Below, in pieces: positions 63,692 through 64,000 of a stretch of DNA of 64,000 nt. This DNA is from Bugula neritina (lineage: Eukaryota > Bryozoa > Gymnolaemata > Cheilostomatida > Bugulidae): contig OZ037767.1 of assembly GCA_964035545.1 (NCBI GenBank), forward strand, positions 24,571,128 through 24,635,127. The letters are read 5' to 3'. Position numbers and translations under genes: made by a program. The first letter of the stretch is position 1; each line of letters begins with the position of its first letter. Under the pieces are notes generated by a model, which saw only the letters and a program-made list of their open reading frames with translations, did not search any database and had not been told where the DNA came from.

Positions 63692-64000
63692 GTAAGTATC
63701 TACCTTACCATAGTATTGTCTACCTTGCTATAGTATTGTCTACCTACCAAATTTTTCCTTACATTTGCATTATCTGCAGACAGCTTGAAGCTCACCAGCA
63801 GTCTCACGTTCTGTTTAATCAGACATAAATTGAATTCTGTTTCCACCATTTAACATTATGTCAACAAATATATTGCTGTGAATGAAACAATCACTTAAAT
63901 CAGGCGTATACATTTTAAATTATATATGCTCAAGTATTCACTGTACGTTAATATATATCTCTGTATCCACATCTCTCTCTCTCTATCCACACGTCTGTTT

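Overview
This is an AT-rich, intron-dense nuclear window from an invertebrate animal. The gene set is metazoan: AMBRA1, matrix metalloproteinases, MAD2L2/REV7 and a eukaryotic multidomain acetyl-CoA carboxylase. Introns are mostly 200-900 nt with GT..AG borders, and there are many microsatellites, minisatellites, short TIR elements and tRNA-derived repeats. An early-branching animal such as a sponge is my guess; the sequence alone does not settle it. No operons, CRISPR arrays or bacterial features were seen. Exon models were built by hand from homology, splice sites and reading phase. For every complete gene the exon lengths sum to a multiple of three.

Layout: (1) 1484-10521, + strand, a 17-exon AMBRA1-like autophagy scaffold. 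(2) 11884-12745, a non-autonomous DNA transposon with perfect 35-bp terminal inverted repeats. (3) 13129-30931, a cluster of four secreted matrix metalloproteinases in the order +, -, +, -. All four have five coding exons with the same intron phases (2,1,0,1). One copy (26864-30931) has a recognisable prodomain and cysteine switch. The other three are short forms with an added cysteine pair and a shortened loop before the zinc helix. (4) 31.3-38.4 kb, mainly repeats and unexplained AT-rich DNA. (5) 38418-39766, - strand, an unrecognised one-TM protein in four exons. (6) 44486-45088, + strand, an intronless MAD2L2/REV7 HORMA-domain gene. (7) 47349 to the window end, + strand, acetyl-CoA carboxylase. 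It covers biotin carboxylase, the biotin carrier domain (biotinyl Lys about residue 762) and most of the central domain; the carboxyltransferase half lies beyond the window.

The genes do not form one pathway. AMBRA1 (autophagy), REV7 (translesion synthesis and repair) and ACC (fatty-acid synthesis) are unrelated housekeeping or regulatory genes. The metalloproteinase array is a local expansion and the most distinctive part of the window. Other notable points are a probable GC-AG intron fixed by paralogue exon length, TA-flanked MITEs inserted in the same intron of two paralogues, a minisatellite intron in AMBRA1 that stays open in frame, and a 24-nt ACC microexon at the place where mammals splice an 8-residue regulatory segment.
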